Of a stretch of DNA of 64,000 nucleotides, positions 36,013 through 43,937 are shown in pieces. The stretch spans positions 1-64,000 of the forward strand of contig JAJQGT010000030.1 of the NCBI GenBank assembly GCA_021201135.1, written 5' to 3'. The stretch's first letter is position 1; every line of letters starts with the position of its first letter. The translations under genes and the position numbers were made by a program. Below the pieces are notes generated by a model. The model made no database searches and was not told the origin of the DNA. It saw only the letters and a list, made by a program, of their open reading frames with translations. Origin of the DNA: Oscillospiraceae bacterium (lineage in GTDB: Bacteria; Bacillota; Clostridia; Oscillospirales; Ruminococcaceae).

Positions 36013-36042
36013 TTGACAGGGGGTCTGTTTGTATGTTATAAT
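36013..36042 (+). promoter_or_regulatory. Toxin mRNA promoter, locus A
   Basis: TTGACA (36013-36018) and TATAAT (36037-36042), 18 bases apart. The mRNA should begin near GATGAGAGG (36051-36059), which pairs with CCTCTCATC at 36299-36307. Confidence 0.75.
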
Positions 36043-36114
36043 GCAGTTGTGATGAGAGGTGGTCGCTCTTACCTGAAAAGGGGTGTGACCACAAGTTCAG
36101 CAAAAGCTGAACTT

Positions 36115-36204
36115 ATGGAGATTATTTCTATAATTCTGGCAGTTTTGGGCTTGCTCATGACAGCCTTTTCTATCGGTTACACCGTAGGCTCAAACCGAAA
36201 ATAG
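36115..36204 (+). CDS. 29-residue hydrophobic toxin-like peptide, locus A
   Basis: The peptide starts MEIISIILAVLGLLMTAF and ends GYTVGSNRK; it is a close relative of the locus B peptide (MEILSIVLEV... GYTVGSNQKK). One membrane helix with a basic tail. The ATG is directly preceded by a perfect hairpin, AAGTTCAGC/GCTGAACTT (36093-36114), which separates it from the purine-rich AAAAGGGG site; locus B has no such insert. Folding would bring the two closer. An in-frame upstream ATG (36052) is less likely because the sequence there is the conserved mRNA leader. Confidence 0.7.
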   Translation: MEIISIILAVLGLLMTAFSIGYTVGSNRK

Positions 36205-36307
36205 AAAAACCGCACCTGATTTGCTATCAAGTGCGATCATGAACATATAACATAACGTTGTGTGAGAGTGACCGCTACCTGAATTGCCGTTCAGGTAGCC
36301 TCTCATC
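36195..36307 (-). ncRNA. Putative antisense antitoxin RNA, locus A
   Basis: Read from the minus-strand promoter at 36314-36342 to the hairpin GCACTTGAT/ATCAGGTGC (about 36208-36233) followed by TTTTTCTATTTT. It contains its own stem CTACCTGAA/TTCAGGTAG and is complementary to the toxin mRNA 3' part. Confidence 0.6.
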
Positions 36308-36313
36308 ACTTAT

Positions 36314-36342
36314 ATTATAACCCACCGCTGTTGTTTTGTCAA
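36314..36342 (-). promoter_or_regulatory. Antisense RNA promoter, locus A
   Basis: TTGACA (36337-36342) and TATAAT (36314-36319) at 17 bases on the minus strand. The -35 lies in a GCTGTTG/CAACAGC palindrome followed on the plus strand by TTTTTT, which can also terminate the toxin mRNA. Confidence 0.75.
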
Positions 36343-36353
36343 CAGCTTTTTTA

Positions 36354-37604
36354 TTACAACAGCCTAATCTTCTTCATCAGCTTACAGCTCTCTGTGAGCT
36401 TATTGAGCCTTGTGTCGATTTCGCTCTCGACCATGGTCGGAGTGATGAATGCGAGCTCGTGCTGGGAACGCTGTTTTCTCGGGATAAAGTCGACATAGCC
36501 GAAGAGGTTCGTGATTTCGCTCTTCAGGGCGTCGGCGTCCTGGTTTTCGGTGCGGATACGGGCGTAGATGCTGACCTCGGCGGACTTATAGGGTCGGATG
36601 AAGTCGTTCGACTCGCTCTCCTCCCAGTTCAGGGAGACGATGTCCTTGCCCTCGTGCTTGGCGGCGTCGATAATGTCACCGACAACTGCCGAGGCGGTCG
36701 GGAACTTGCCGGCTCCTCTGCCATAGAAGAGGCAGTCGCCGACGGCGTCACCGGTCACCATGATGGCGTTGTAGACGTCGTTGACGCTCGAAAGAGGGTT
36801 GTTGACGCTCACAAGTCTCGGGCAGACGGTCGCAACGATTCCGCTCTCGGTATTCTCAATAAGACCGATTAGCTTGATGGCATAGCCGGCGCTCTCGGCA
36901 TACTCAACATCGTCAAGGGTAATCTCTCTGATGCCGGAGCAATGGACATATTCGGGATAGATGTGCTTGCCGAAAGCGAGCGAGCCCAATATGCAGAGCT
37001 TTCTTGTGGCATCGTGACCATCGACGTCGGCAGACGGATCCTTTTCGGCATAACCTAACTGCTGAGCCTGAGAAAGAGCTTGGTCAAACGAGCGTTGGTC
37101 GTAAATCATTTTCGTAAGAATGTAGTTTGTGGTGCCGTTCAGGATTCCCGCAATTCTCGAAAAACGGTTGGCGGCGAGGCACTGGTGAAGAGGTCTGATA
37201 ATCGGGATTCCCCCGCCAACGCTCGCCTCGAAGAGATAGTTGCAGTTATTCGCCTTTGCGATTTTCAGGAGCTCTGCGCCGTGAGAGGCGACGAGCTCTT
37301 TATTCGATGTGACGACGCTGACGCCCTTACTGAGAAGTCTCTTTGTATAGTCATAAGCGAAGGTCTTGCCGCCCATTACCTCGGCAACAACTTTGATTTC
37401 GGGGTCGTTCAGGATATCGTCGAAGTTCTTGGTGAACTTGTCTATGAACGGACTCCCCGGGAAGTCTCTTAAGTCGAGAATATACTTGATGTCGAGCTCC
37501 CGCCCGCATCTCTTCTCGATAACGTCCTTATTCTGATAAAAAAGCTCAACGGTCCCCGAGCCGACGACTCCGAAACCCATTACTGCGATTTGTGTTACTG
37601 CCAT
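36354..37604 (-). CDS. hom: Homoserine dehydrogenase
   Basis: The 416-residue enzyme reduces aspartate semialdehyde to homoserine for threonine and methionine. It begins with a Rossmann loop (MGFGVVGSGTVELF), shows the catalytic GGIPIIRPLHQCLAAN and GILNGTTNYILTKM, GYAEKDPSADVDGHDA, and has a C-terminal ACT domain (YARIRTENQDADALKSEITN). It forms an operon with the ACT-domain protein upstream (21 bases). ATG 37604 follows GGAGGAAA. Confidence 0.96.
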   Translation of the reverse strand: MAVTQIAVMGFGVVGSGTVELFYQNKDVIEKRCGRELDIKYILDLRDFPGSPFIDKFTKNFDDILNDPEIKVVAEVMGGKTFAYDYTKRLLSKGVSVVTSNKELVASHGAELLKIAKANNCNYLFEASVGGGIPIIRPLHQCLAANRFSRIAGILNGTTNYILTKMIYDQRSFDQALSQAQQLGYAEKDPSADVDGHDATRKLCILGSLAFGKHIYPEYVHCSGIREITLDDVEYAESAGYAIKLIGLIENTESGIVATVCPRLVSVNNPLSSVNDVYNAIMVTGDAVGDCLFYGRGAGKFPTASAVVGDIIDAAKHEGKDIVSLNWEESESNDFIRPYKSAEVSIYARIRTENQDADALKSEITNLFGYVDFIPRKQRSQHELAFITPTMVESEIDTRLNKLTESCKLMKKIRLL

Positions 37605-37625
37605 TGTTTTTTCCTCCGAAATATG

Positions 37626-38072
37626 TTATCTTCCATAAGATGTGCCTGCTCTGATAACTCCGTCAATATGCGAAAGCTCTTCGCAGATTGAGGCTGCATT
37701 ATAGTCGCCGTCGTCGAAGTGGACGGTTACGGTCGCGGTGGCGGCGGAATCTATGGGGATGTTCTGATTCATGGTCAGGATATTTGCACCGTGGCTATAA
37801 AGGCAACGAAGAACCTCGCTGAAAACCCCTGCACGGTCGCAAAGAGTGAGATAATAGGTGACGATTCCGGTGCCGAAGCCGTCGCTGTACATGAACGCCG
37901 AATCCTTGTATTTATAGAAAGCACTTCTCGAAATGCCGGCAACCCCACACGCCTCGGATGAGGTCTTGCACTCGCCGGTCGCGAGAAGCTTCTTTGCCTC
38001 TATTACCTTCAAAATGACATCTGGCAGGACATCAGCCCTGACAACGACATATTTTTCGTCCAAATCAATCAC
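37626..38072 (-). CDS. ACT domain-containing protein (UPF0735/PheB type)
   Basis: This 148-residue protein has an N-terminal helix-turn-helix-like segment (VLPDVILKVIEAKKLLATGE...GISRSAFYKYKD) and a C-terminal ACT domain (LTLCDRAGVFSEVLRCLYSHGANILTMNQ). UPF0735 members regularly sit beside homoserine dehydrogenase, as here, and are thought to be amino-acid-sensing regulators. The exact ligand is unknown. The start at 38072 follows GAGAAGGTG. Confidence 0.9.
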   Translation of the reverse strand: MIDLDEKYVVVRADVLPDVILKVIEAKKLLATGECKTSSEACGVAGISRSAFYKYKDSAFMYSDGFGTGIVTYYLTLCDRAGVFSEVLRCLYSHGANILTMNQNIPIDSAATATVTVHFDDGDYNAASICEELSHIDGVIRAGTSYGR

Positions 38073-38123
38073 CTTCTCAGCCCAAGAGTTTACACTGCAA
38101 ATACAGTTGTGTTTTGCATGAAT

Positions 38124-38152
38124 ACAATAGCATATTTCGAGCCGTTTGTCAA
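38124..38152 (-). promoter_or_regulatory. Promoter of the ACT/hom operon
   Basis: TTGACA (38147-38152) and TATTGT (38124-38129) on the minus strand with 17-base spacing, about 52 bases before the ACT gene. Confidence 0.65.
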
Positions 38153-38161
38153 GGGCAATTT

Positions 38162-38233
38162 TGTAGGGGCGGATATTATCCGCCCGAACATAGCAGTTGG
38201 CATCACAACGGGCGGATAATATCCGCCCCTACA
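38162..38233. repeat. GGCGGATATTATCCGCC inverted-repeat element, copy 1
   Basis: Terminal arms TGTAGGGGCGGATATTATCC and their complement, about 25 bp each, enclose about 22 bases. Each arm is itself a palindrome. The element sits between the ACT operon and tatD. A second copy is at 62634-62703. Confidence 0.85.
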
Positions 38234-38234
38234 G

Positions 38235-38999
38235 TTAGAGCACAAACAATCTCTTTGCGTTCTCCTCTGTCTTAATAACCAAGTCTTCGTAGCTCATACC
38301 GAGTACCTCGGCGGCTTTGCGGGCGGTGTATTTTATCATCGCGCTGTCGCAGATTTTGCCTCTGTGCGGCTCGGGGGACATGTAGGGGCAGTCGGTCTCG
38401 AGGAGATATCTGTCAATCGGGATTGATTTCAACACCTCGACCGACTTTTTCGCATTCTTGAAGGTGAGGACGCCCGTGAAGCTGATGTACATCCCGAGAT
38501 CTATAATTTCCCTCGCCGTCTCAACAGAGCCGGAAAAGCAGTGCATGACGCCCTTGGGCTTTAATTCCCGCAGGATTTCCATGCAGTCCCCCGTTGCGTC
38601 GCGGCTGTGGACGATTACCGGAAGATTCAGGCTGTTCGCAAGTTCGACCTGCTCACGAAAAGCCTTTATCTGAGCCTCGCGGTCGTAGCCCTCATAGTGA
38701 TAGTCAAGCCCGATTTCGCCGATAGCCTTGACTTTGCTGTCAGTCGCAAGCTCACGGAGCCGGTCGATATAGCCGTCCTTAGCATCATAGAGATTCTCCG
38801 GGTGAACGCCGACGGCGGTGTAGTATCTCGGGTACTTATTTGCCATAGTAACGCCGAACTCGGAGGATTTCAAATCCGTTGCGGCGTGCATTATCCCCGA
38901 AATGTTGAGCTCGAAAAGAGCCGGAATGAGATAATCCCTCAGCCCGTCAAACTTCGGGTCGTCATAGTGGGAATGGGTATCGAAAATGTGTGATAACAT
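38235..38999 (-). CDS. tatD: TatD family metal-dependent DNase
   Basis: The 254-residue amidohydrolase-fold protein begins with the metal-binding IFDTHSHYDD and shows GEIGLDYHYEG, LPVIVHSRDA, GVMHCFSGS and LLETDCPYMSP, the full TatD signature. TatD enzymes are 3'-5' exonucleases in DNA repair and turnover. Length is normal. Its stop abuts the repeat element. Confidence 0.95.
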   Translation of the reverse strand: MLSHIFDTHSHYDDPKFDGLRDYLIPALFELNISGIMHAATDLKSSEFGVTMANKYPRYYTAVGVHPENLYDAKDGYIDRLRELATDSKVKAIGEIGLDYHYEGYDREAQIKAFREQVELANSLNLPVIVHSRDATGDCMEILRELKPKGVMHCFSGSVETAREIIDLGMYISFTGVLTFKNAKKSVEVLKSIPIDRYLLETDCPYMSPEPHRGKICDSAMIKYTARKAAEVLGMSYEDLVIKTEENAKRLFVL

Positions 39000-39072
39000 A
39001 GTTGCCTCTCAAAAAGTTTTGATGCTGATATTATAGATGAAACTGCGGAGCATGTCAAGCGGGGAGATTTCC

Positions 39073-39088
39073 CGATAAAAATTTATCG
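39073..39088. promoter_or_regulatory. Putative operator upstream of the DUF2975/HTH operon
   Basis: CGATAAA and TTTATCG form a near-perfect palindrome, with a further CGATAAA at 39094-39100, just before the -35 box. A site for the operon's own HTH regulator is a plausible inference. Confidence 0.35.
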
Positions 39089-39106
39089 TATCTCGATAAA
39101 AAGTTG

Positions 39107-39135
39107 TTGACAAACAATCTCTGATGTGCTATACT
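39107..39135 (+). promoter_or_regulatory. Promoter of the DUF2975/HTH operon
   Basis: TTGACA (39107-39112) and TATACT (39130-39135) at 17 bases. Confidence 0.7.
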
Positions 39136-39166
39136 GGTCTCACAAAAGAAAAAAGGAGAGATAAAA

Positions 39167-39646
39167 ATGGATCTCAAAGTATTGGTTCGGTGGCTAAGAA
39201 CCGTGATTATCGGCGTCGGAGTCTGCGGCTTGGTGGCTTACGGCGTGGTCTGCCCCGTCTGCGGGCTGAAAATCGTGGAGGATCACCCCGACGTTTCTGG
39301 GTGGTTCGTCCCGTGGCTCGTGTTCATCCTGATAACCGCAATCCCCTGCTACGTCGTGCTCGTCTACTGTTGGAAGATTGTCTCTAACATTGCGAAAGGC
39401 AAGGCGTTTTCCTATGACAATGCGAAGTATTTCAGTGTGATGTCCTATCTTGCGCTCGCCGACATTGCATTCTTCTTCGTCGGGAATGTGGTGCTTCTGC
39501 TTGCGAACATGAGTCACCCTTCGGTGATTGTGGCTTCTCTTATAATAGTGTTCATAGGGATTGCCGTTGCCGTGGTGTTTGCGACGCTTTCCCATCTCGT
39601 AAGAAAAGCCGCCGACCTGCAACAGGAAAACGACCTGACGGTCTGA
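39167..39646 (+). CDS. DUF2975 family membrane protein
   Basis: The 159-residue protein has four membrane helices (about 10-28, 45-65, 88-110, 118-140). Its cytosolic loop KIVSNIAKGKAFSYDNAKYF is typical of DUF2975 proteins, which are regularly coded beside a small HTH regulator, as here. Function unknown. ATG 39167 follows AAAGGAGAG. Confidence 0.8.
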   Translation: MDLKVLVRWLRTVIIGVGVCGLVAYGVVCPVCGLKIVEDHPDVSGWFVPWLVFILITAIPCYVVLVYCWKIVSNIAKGKAFSYDNAKYFSVMSYLALADIAFFFVGNVVLLLANMSHPSVIVASLIIVFIGIAVAVVFATLSHLVRKAADLQQENDLTV

Positions 39647-39655
39647 GGTGAAGTT

Positions 39656-39874
39656 ATGGGCGAAATCATTATAAACATCGACGTCATGCTTGCCAAGCGC
39701 AAGATGAGCGTGACCGAGCTTTCCGAAAAAGTCGGCATCACGATTGCGAATATCTCTATTTTGAAGAACGGTCGGGCAAAGGCTATCAAGTTCTCGACCC
39801 TTGCGGCTCTTTGCGAGGCTCTTGACTGCCAGCCGGGGGATATTTTGGAATATCGGAGGGGTGAAGAGGAATGA
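39656..39874 (+). CDS. Small XRE-type regulator (YozG-like)
   Basis: The 72-residue protein is a single Cro/C1-type helix-turn-helix: VMLAKRKMSVTELSEKVGIT, then LKNGRAKAIKFSTLAALCEA and CQPGDILEY. It follows the DUF2975 gene by 9 bases and overlaps the next gene by 4; it most likely controls this operon. Confidence 0.87.
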   Translation: MGEIIINIDVMLAKRKMSVTELSEKVGITIANISILKNGRAKAIKFSTLAALCEALDCQPGDILEYRRGEEE

Positions 39875-40311
39875 GAGTAATACTAAGATTTATTGCGCTG
39901 ATAGTAGTCGTAACGGTGACCCTCTTCGGCGGATTTATTTCAAGCATATGGAACGAGACTTACTGCGACGTTATCGAGAACAACTGGGGAATCGTCATCC
40001 CGACCGATGAAGGCTACTCAGAAGAAGTCTCCGCCGACTCCGGCGCCAGCTTTCACGGCGACGGGACGAGATACCACGTCATGTACTTCGACGATGCCGA
40101 GAGAATCAGCGTGCTTCTCGGTTGGAGCGACGAAATTCCTGAAAGCTATATCGAATACTCAGAACGGCTACTTGATGAGCTTGATATCAACTACAGACCA
40201 GACTATGAAAGCTGTGTTTTCTACACTCAGACAAAAAGCGACGGCAGCGTCATCCTGATTTTCTGGGATGAAGATTTGCAGGAGATGTATGTGGTGGAGG
40301 AGTTCCTGTGA
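39871..40311 (+). CDS. Hypothetical membrane-anchored protein
   Basis: A 146-residue product with one N-terminal hydrophobic helix (ILRFIALIVVVTVTLFGGFI) and an acidic extracytoplasmic part. It begins at ATGA overlapping the HTH stop, so it belongs to the DUF2975/HTH operon. No known domain was recognised. Confidence 0.6.
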   Translation: MRVILRFIALIVVVTVTLFGGFISSIWNETYCDVIENNWGIVIPTDEGYSEEVSADSGASFHGDGTRYHVMYFDDAERISVLLGWSDEIPESYIEYSERLLDELDINYRPDYESCVFYTQTKSDGSVILIFWDEDLQEMYVVEEFL

Positions 40312-40365
40312 AACCCCTCCACCACCGGCTTCGCCGGCGATCCCCCTCCCCTTTCAGGGGAGGCT
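40312..40365 (+). repeat. Dispersed palindromic repeat, copy 5 (CACC type)
   Basis: Begins at the stop codon of the preceding gene: CCCCTCCACC, CCGGCTTCGCCGG, then CCTCCCC-TTTCA-GGGGAGGC. Confidence 0.85.
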
Positions 40366-40392
40366 ATAACTGCCTAAAGGAAGGGATTTGCT

Positions 40393-40833
40393 ATGACTAA
40401 GAGGAGAATTGTTGCGATTGTAGTTGCCGTAGTGCTGGGTACGGTGTGCCTGGTGGGGATAAGGCTTGGGATGAATCCTAAGGTGCAGGCTTGGGTATTT
40501 GTAGCAAGATATGGCGACTACATCGAGGAGAAGTACGAGAACCACATTATTATCACCGACGGTGTTCCCTGCATTTCGGCTACCTACTTTGGTCCGAGTT
40601 ACCGGCATGAGATGATTGAATACACTCTCTCCGGCTTCGGCATCGCCCCATCGAGCACCTACTACGGCGTCTACTACTCTCCCGACGACCTCCCGATGGC
40701 GTATGCGCAGATGAATTATCACCTCGTCAAGCAAAGCGAAGGCTACTGGACCTGGGAAGAAAAAGGCGGAGATAATCACGGAAGTGTTGCAAAAATTCGG
40801 GAAGGGTGGTATTATTTCAGCGCTTCGTTCTGA
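40393..40833 (+). CDS. Hypothetical membrane-anchored protein
   Basis: A 146-residue product with a Lys/Arg-rich start, one hydrophobic helix (IVAIVVAVVLGTVCLVGI) and a polar, Tyr-rich domain outside the membrane. It resembles the previous hypothetical protein in size and layout but not in clear sequence. ATG 40393 follows AAAGGAAGGG. Confidence 0.6.
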   Translation: MTKRRIVAIVVAVVLGTVCLVGIRLGMNPKVQAWVFVARYGDYIEEKYENHIIITDGVPCISATYFGPSYRHEMIEYTLSGFGIAPSSTYYGVYYSPDDLPMAYAQMNYHLVKQSEGYWTWEEKGGDNHGSVAKIREGWYYFSASF

Positions 40834-40860
40834 AAATTTTCTCTATTGCGGCATAAGCCC

Positions 40861-40889
40861 TTGACATTTCTTATAATATCGCATATAAT
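40861..40889 (+). promoter_or_regulatory. Promoter of hicAB
   Basis: TTGACA (40861-40866) and TATAAT (40884-40889) with 17-base spacing, 31 bases before the hicA start. Confidence 0.8.
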
Positions 40890-40919
40890 ATCATTATCAA
40901 TATCACAGAGGTACAAACA

Positions 40920-41174
40920 GTGTCAAGATTTGATAAGCTTATAGAGCGTATTTACTCGCTCGACAAAGGTCTCAGGTTTGATGAGTTGAAAAAGGTTTTG
41001 GAATCATTCGGGTATACTATGTACCAGCCGAAAGGCGGTAGCAGTCACTACACTTTTCGCAAAAGCGGAAAGCCAGCAATTACCATTCCAAAGCACGAGC
41101 CTATCAAAACCTGTTATGTCAGGATTGTCAAGAATGCTATAATGCAAGAAACGGAGGACGATAACAATGGCTGA
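40920..41174 (+). CDS. hicA: HicA family mRNA interferase toxin
   Basis: The 84-residue toxin has the HicA double-stranded-RNA-binding-like fold: FDELKKVLESFGYTM then the catalytic GGSSHYTFRKSG with the active His, and ITIPKHEPIKTCYVRIV. It cuts mRNA when free. GTG 40920 follows AGAGG. The toxin-first order and the 8-base overlap with hicB are usual. Confidence 0.9.
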   Translation: MSRFDKLIERIYSLDKGLRFDELKKVLESFGYTMYQPKGGSSHYTFRKSGKPAITIPKHEPIKTCYVRIVKNAIMQETEDDNNG

Positions 41175-41538
41175 ACTGACTTTAGAAGAATATATGAAGC
41201 TTCCCTATCCTATGGTTATTGAAGAAGACGAAGTCGAAGGCGGCTATACCGTCTATTATCCCGACCTTCCCGGATGTGTCACATGTACAAACGAAGCCGA
41301 CAAAATAATTCCGATGGCGGAAGATGCAAAAAAAGCATGGTTTGAAGCTTCTCTCGAAAGTGGATATACTCCACAGCTTCCCGACAGTACAAAATCCTAC
41401 TCAGGCAAATTTGCACTCAGAATGCCGAAATCTCTTCATAAGAAGTTAGCGGAACAAGCTAAGAACGACGGAGTGAGCATGAATCAATACTGCGTCTACC
41501 TTCTCACTCAGCAGATGGACAATATTCATAATTCATAA
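41167..41538 (+). CDS. hicB: HicB family antitoxin
   Basis: The 123-residue antitoxin has the HicB partial RNase-H fold (YTVYYPDLPGCVTCTNEAD, then AEDAKKAWFEASLESG) and a C-terminal ribbon/helix DNA-binding part (FALRMPKSLHKKLAEQAKNDGVSMNQY). It should neutralise HicA and repress the operon. ATG overlaps the hicA end. Confidence 0.9.
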   Translation: MAELTLEEYMKLPYPMVIEEDEVEGGYTVYYPDLPGCVTCTNEADKIIPMAEDAKKAWFEASLESGYTPQLPDSTKSYSGKFALRMPKSLHKKLAEQAKNDGVSMNQYCVYLLTQQMDNIHNS

Positions 41539-41553
41539 ATAGGAGGCATCACT

Positions 41554-42378
41554 ATGCAAAAAATGTTATTCCCGAACGGGTTGAAAAAGGCGTTTACGAC
41601 GAGCTATGACGACGGGTGTTATGACGACATCAGGCTCATGGAGATGATGGACGAGTACGGCATCAAGGGCACCTTCAACATCAGTTCTCAGATTTACCGC
41701 GAGGAGGGCACGAAGCCTTATGGCGTATGGCCAAGAGTCACTCTCTCGGAGGCTTTGGAGGAATACCCGAAGCATGGGGTTGAGGTCGCCGTCCACGGGC
41801 TCCACCACAGGGATTTCACGAAAATCACCGAGCCGGAGCTCTATTGCGAGATTGCCACAGACAAGGCGAACCTTGAGATGCAGTACGGTGGAGTTGTCCG
41901 GGGTGCGGCTTATCCCTATGGGTCATTCAACAACAAGGCGGTTGAGGCTCTCCGCAAGTGCGGCATCAAGTATTGCAGAACCGTCTGCACACGCGACGAT
42001 TTCGGCATGCCAGAGGACTGGCTGAGGCTCTTTGCAACCTGCCACCACGGCGACAAGAGATTGCCCGAGCTCCTTGACAGGTTCCTTACGACCGACTTTG
42101 ACGACTGCCGGATGTTCTATCTCTGGGGACACACCGCCGAGTTCAGGCGCGACAACAACTGGGACGTCATCGAGGATGTGTTCAAGAAGGTCAGCGGCAA
42201 TCCCGACATCTGGTTCGCCACGAACATCGAAATCTGCGAGTATCACAAGGCATATCAGGCTCTCGAATACTCCACCGACCCACGCTCACACGCAATCTAC
42301 AACCCGACCGCAAAGGACATCTGGGTTGAGGTTGACGGGAAGGCGGTTGTGGTTCCGTCAGGCGCGACTGTCGGGTAA
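41554..42378 (+). CDS. Polysaccharide deacetylase family protein
   Basis: The 274-residue protein has a NodB-like barrel: FTTSYDDGCYDDIRLMEMMDEYGIKGTFNIS with the catalytic Asp pair, HGLHHRDFTKI with two metal His, and RGAAYPYGSFNN. It lacks a signal peptide, so a cytosolic carbohydrate deacetylase or amidase role is likely. The last 40 residues (STDPRSHAIYNPTAKDIWVEVDG) form a beta tail. ATG follows ATAGGAGG. Confidence 0.83.
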   Translation: MQKMLFPNGLKKAFTTSYDDGCYDDIRLMEMMDEYGIKGTFNISSQIYREEGTKPYGVWPRVTLSEALEEYPKHGVEVAVHGLHHRDFTKITEPELYCEIATDKANLEMQYGGVVRGAAYPYGSFNNKAVEALRKCGIKYCRTVCTRDDFGMPEDWLRLFATCHHGDKRLPELLDRFLTTDFDDCRMFYLWGHTAEFRRDNNWDVIEDVFKKVSGNPDIWFATNIEICEYHKAYQALEYSTDPRSHAIYNPTAKDIWVEVDGKAVVVPSGATVG

Positions 42379-42428
42379 ACCCCTCAGTCGCCCTTCGGGC
42401 GCCAGCTCCCCTGAAAGGGGAGCCTTTT
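42379..42428 (+). repeat. Dispersed palindromic repeat, copy 6 (AGTC type)
   Basis: Starts one base after the stop codon: CCCCTCAGTC, GCCCTTCGGGC, CAGCTCCCC-TGAAA-GGGGAGCC, TTTTT. Confidence 0.85.
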
Positions 42429-42459
42429 TGTATTCTGAACAAATTTTCATAGGGCAAAA

Positions 42460-42509
42460 AAAGCCTCCCCTGAAAGGGGAGGTGCCGGCATAGCCGGCGG
42501 AGGGGTTTT
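42460..42509 (-). repeat. Dispersed palindromic repeat, copy 7 (CACC type, inverted)
   Basis: Opposite orientation: GCCTCCCC-TGAAA-GGGGAGG, GCCGGCATAGCCGGC, GGAGGGG. It ends just beyond the stop of the minus-strand DUF4956 gene and forms a convergent pair with copy 6. Confidence 0.85.
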
Positions 42510-42512
42510 CAA

Positions 42513-43175
42513 TTATTGACCGGTATATTCCACCATCACCGCGCTTATAACTCCATCCACTTCGTAGAGCTTATCTACGAGGCGGGTGTTTTTCTTTTTG
42601 AGGCGGATGTTGCAGGTGAGCTCGGTTTCGCCCTGATAACGGGAGCGTCCGAGGGTCTTTGCTTTCAGAGCGTTCATGATTTCCGAAATATTCTCCTCGG
42701 CTTCGGAGGTGTATCTGATGACGAGGACATAGGTCCTCTTGCCCTTTGCAATAACCGTGAAAAGGATATAGACGAGGGCGATTCCGAGGGTTGCGATGAG
42801 TGCGAACGGATAGAGACCGGCGCCGGAGGTGATTCCCGAGGCTATTCCCCAGAAGAGGAAGCCGACGTCGAGAGGATCTTTGACCGCCGAGCGGAACCTC
42901 ACAATCGACAGTGCTCCTACCATGCCCAAAGACAAAACGAGATTCGAGCCGATTACGAGGACGATAAACGCCGTTATTACCGTTATCATGACGATGAGGA
43001 CGGCGAAGTTCTCGCTGTAGACCGCCCCGCGATAAAATACCTTATAGACAAAGTAGATTACGATTCCGCACAGAAGTGCGCAAACGAGGGTTACGAGTAT
43101 GTACGAGACGGTCAGGTGCTCGACGAGCCCCAACTGCTCGATGCTTTCTTTCAGAACTGCCTTAATGCTGCTCAT
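42513..43175 (-). CDS. DUF4956 family membrane protein
   Basis: The 220-residue protein has about four membrane helices and the family signature GSNLVLSLGMVGALSIVRFRSAVKDPLDVGF, followed by a cytosolic ferredoxin-like tail (TYVLVIRYTSEAEENISEIM). DUF4956 proteins are repeatedly coded beside VTC-domain proteins, as here, and are inferred to act in a cell-surface polymer system. ATG 43175 follows GAAAGGAAG. Confidence 0.87.
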   Translation of the reverse strand: MSSIKAVLKESIEQLGLVEHLTVSYILVTLVCALLCGIVIYFVYKVFYRGAVYSENFAVLIVMITVITAFIVLVIGSNLVLSLGMVGALSIVRFRSAVKDPLDVGFLFWGIASGITSGAGLYPFALIATLGIALVYILFTVIAKGKRTYVLVIRYTSEAEENISEIMNALKAKTLGRSRYQGETELTCNIRLKKKNTRLVDKLYEVDGVISAVMVEYTGQ

Positions 43176-43199
43176 ATTTTTTCTTCCTTTCTTGTGGGC

Positions 43200-43937
43200 T
43201 TAAAGACTGATTGTCTGCGGCTTGTAATTGTTGAGAACGTCCCGGCATGAAGTGAACTTCGAGACGGCAATCTTCTCTCCACCAACGCTCGAGACGAGCA
43301 TCGAGAGAGCTTTCGGGATGAAGTCATCGTACTTGACCTCCATTATCACCATGCCGTTCGGATAAACCGGGACTGTCAGAAGCTCTTCGTCGAACATATT
43401 AACGCCTGAGATGCCTGCTCTCAGAGCCTTATCGAAAGTGATTCGGACGTTTCCGATAGGCTCAACATAGGCTTCGCGGGTGTAATCGACCACGACCGAC
43501 GGTCGTAAACCCTTCCCTCCCCAGAGGGTAAGAAACTCAGCCGCAGTGAAGCTGTCGTCCGGCTTCAGAAGCGAGCAGTCGCCGGCTATCAGAGCTTTGG
43601 CACAGTCAAGAGAGATGTCGGTGCCGGTCTTTCTGATTCTGTCGCCGTTTTTCTCCTTGCACTCAAGCCTGATTACGTCCTGAGAGAAATTATACGTCCT
43701 GATGCGGAACTTCTTGCGGTGCGTTACTCCGGCAATCTTGTCCCAGTATGACGAGCGATAGATGTCATCAAAATAGAGGCTCCGGATAAAGTAGTCGCCG
43801 TTGCGCATGGAGTGCGAATCGGGCTTCATCAGCGCCGAGATACGGGTTCGTGCGGTGACATACTCAGCCTTTGAGAGAAGAAGTTTTATCTCGTGGCGGT
43901 ATTTGCCGCCGGTGGGCTCAGAGTATTTTATCTTCAT
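43200..43937 (-). CDS. VTC domain protein (polyphosphate polymerase-like)
   Basis: The 245-residue protein is a VTC tunnel-fold domain: YRHEIKLLLSKAEY, DGDYFIRSLYFDD-like IRSLYFDDIYRSSYWDK, RKKFRIRTYN, LECKEKNGDRIRKTG and VIMEVKYDDFIPKAL, with the basic and Glu residues that line the polyphosphate tunnel. It could make polyphosphate or a related polymer. The start at 43937 fits GGGGATGATG and leaves 20 bases overlap with the YdbC gene. Partner DUF4956 follows. Confidence 0.87.
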   Translation of the reverse strand: MKIKYSEPTGGKYRHEIKLLLSKAEYVTARTRISALMKPDSHSMRNGDYFIRSLYFDDIYRSSYWDKIAGVTHRKKFRIRTYNFSQDVIRLECKEKNGDRIRKTGTDISLDCAKALIAGDCSLLKPDDSFTAAEFLTLWGGKGLRPSVVVDYTREAYVEPIGNVRITFDKALRAGISGVNMFDEELLTVPVYPNGMVIMEVKYDDFIPKALSMLVSSVGGEKIAVSKFTSCRDVLNNYKPQTISL

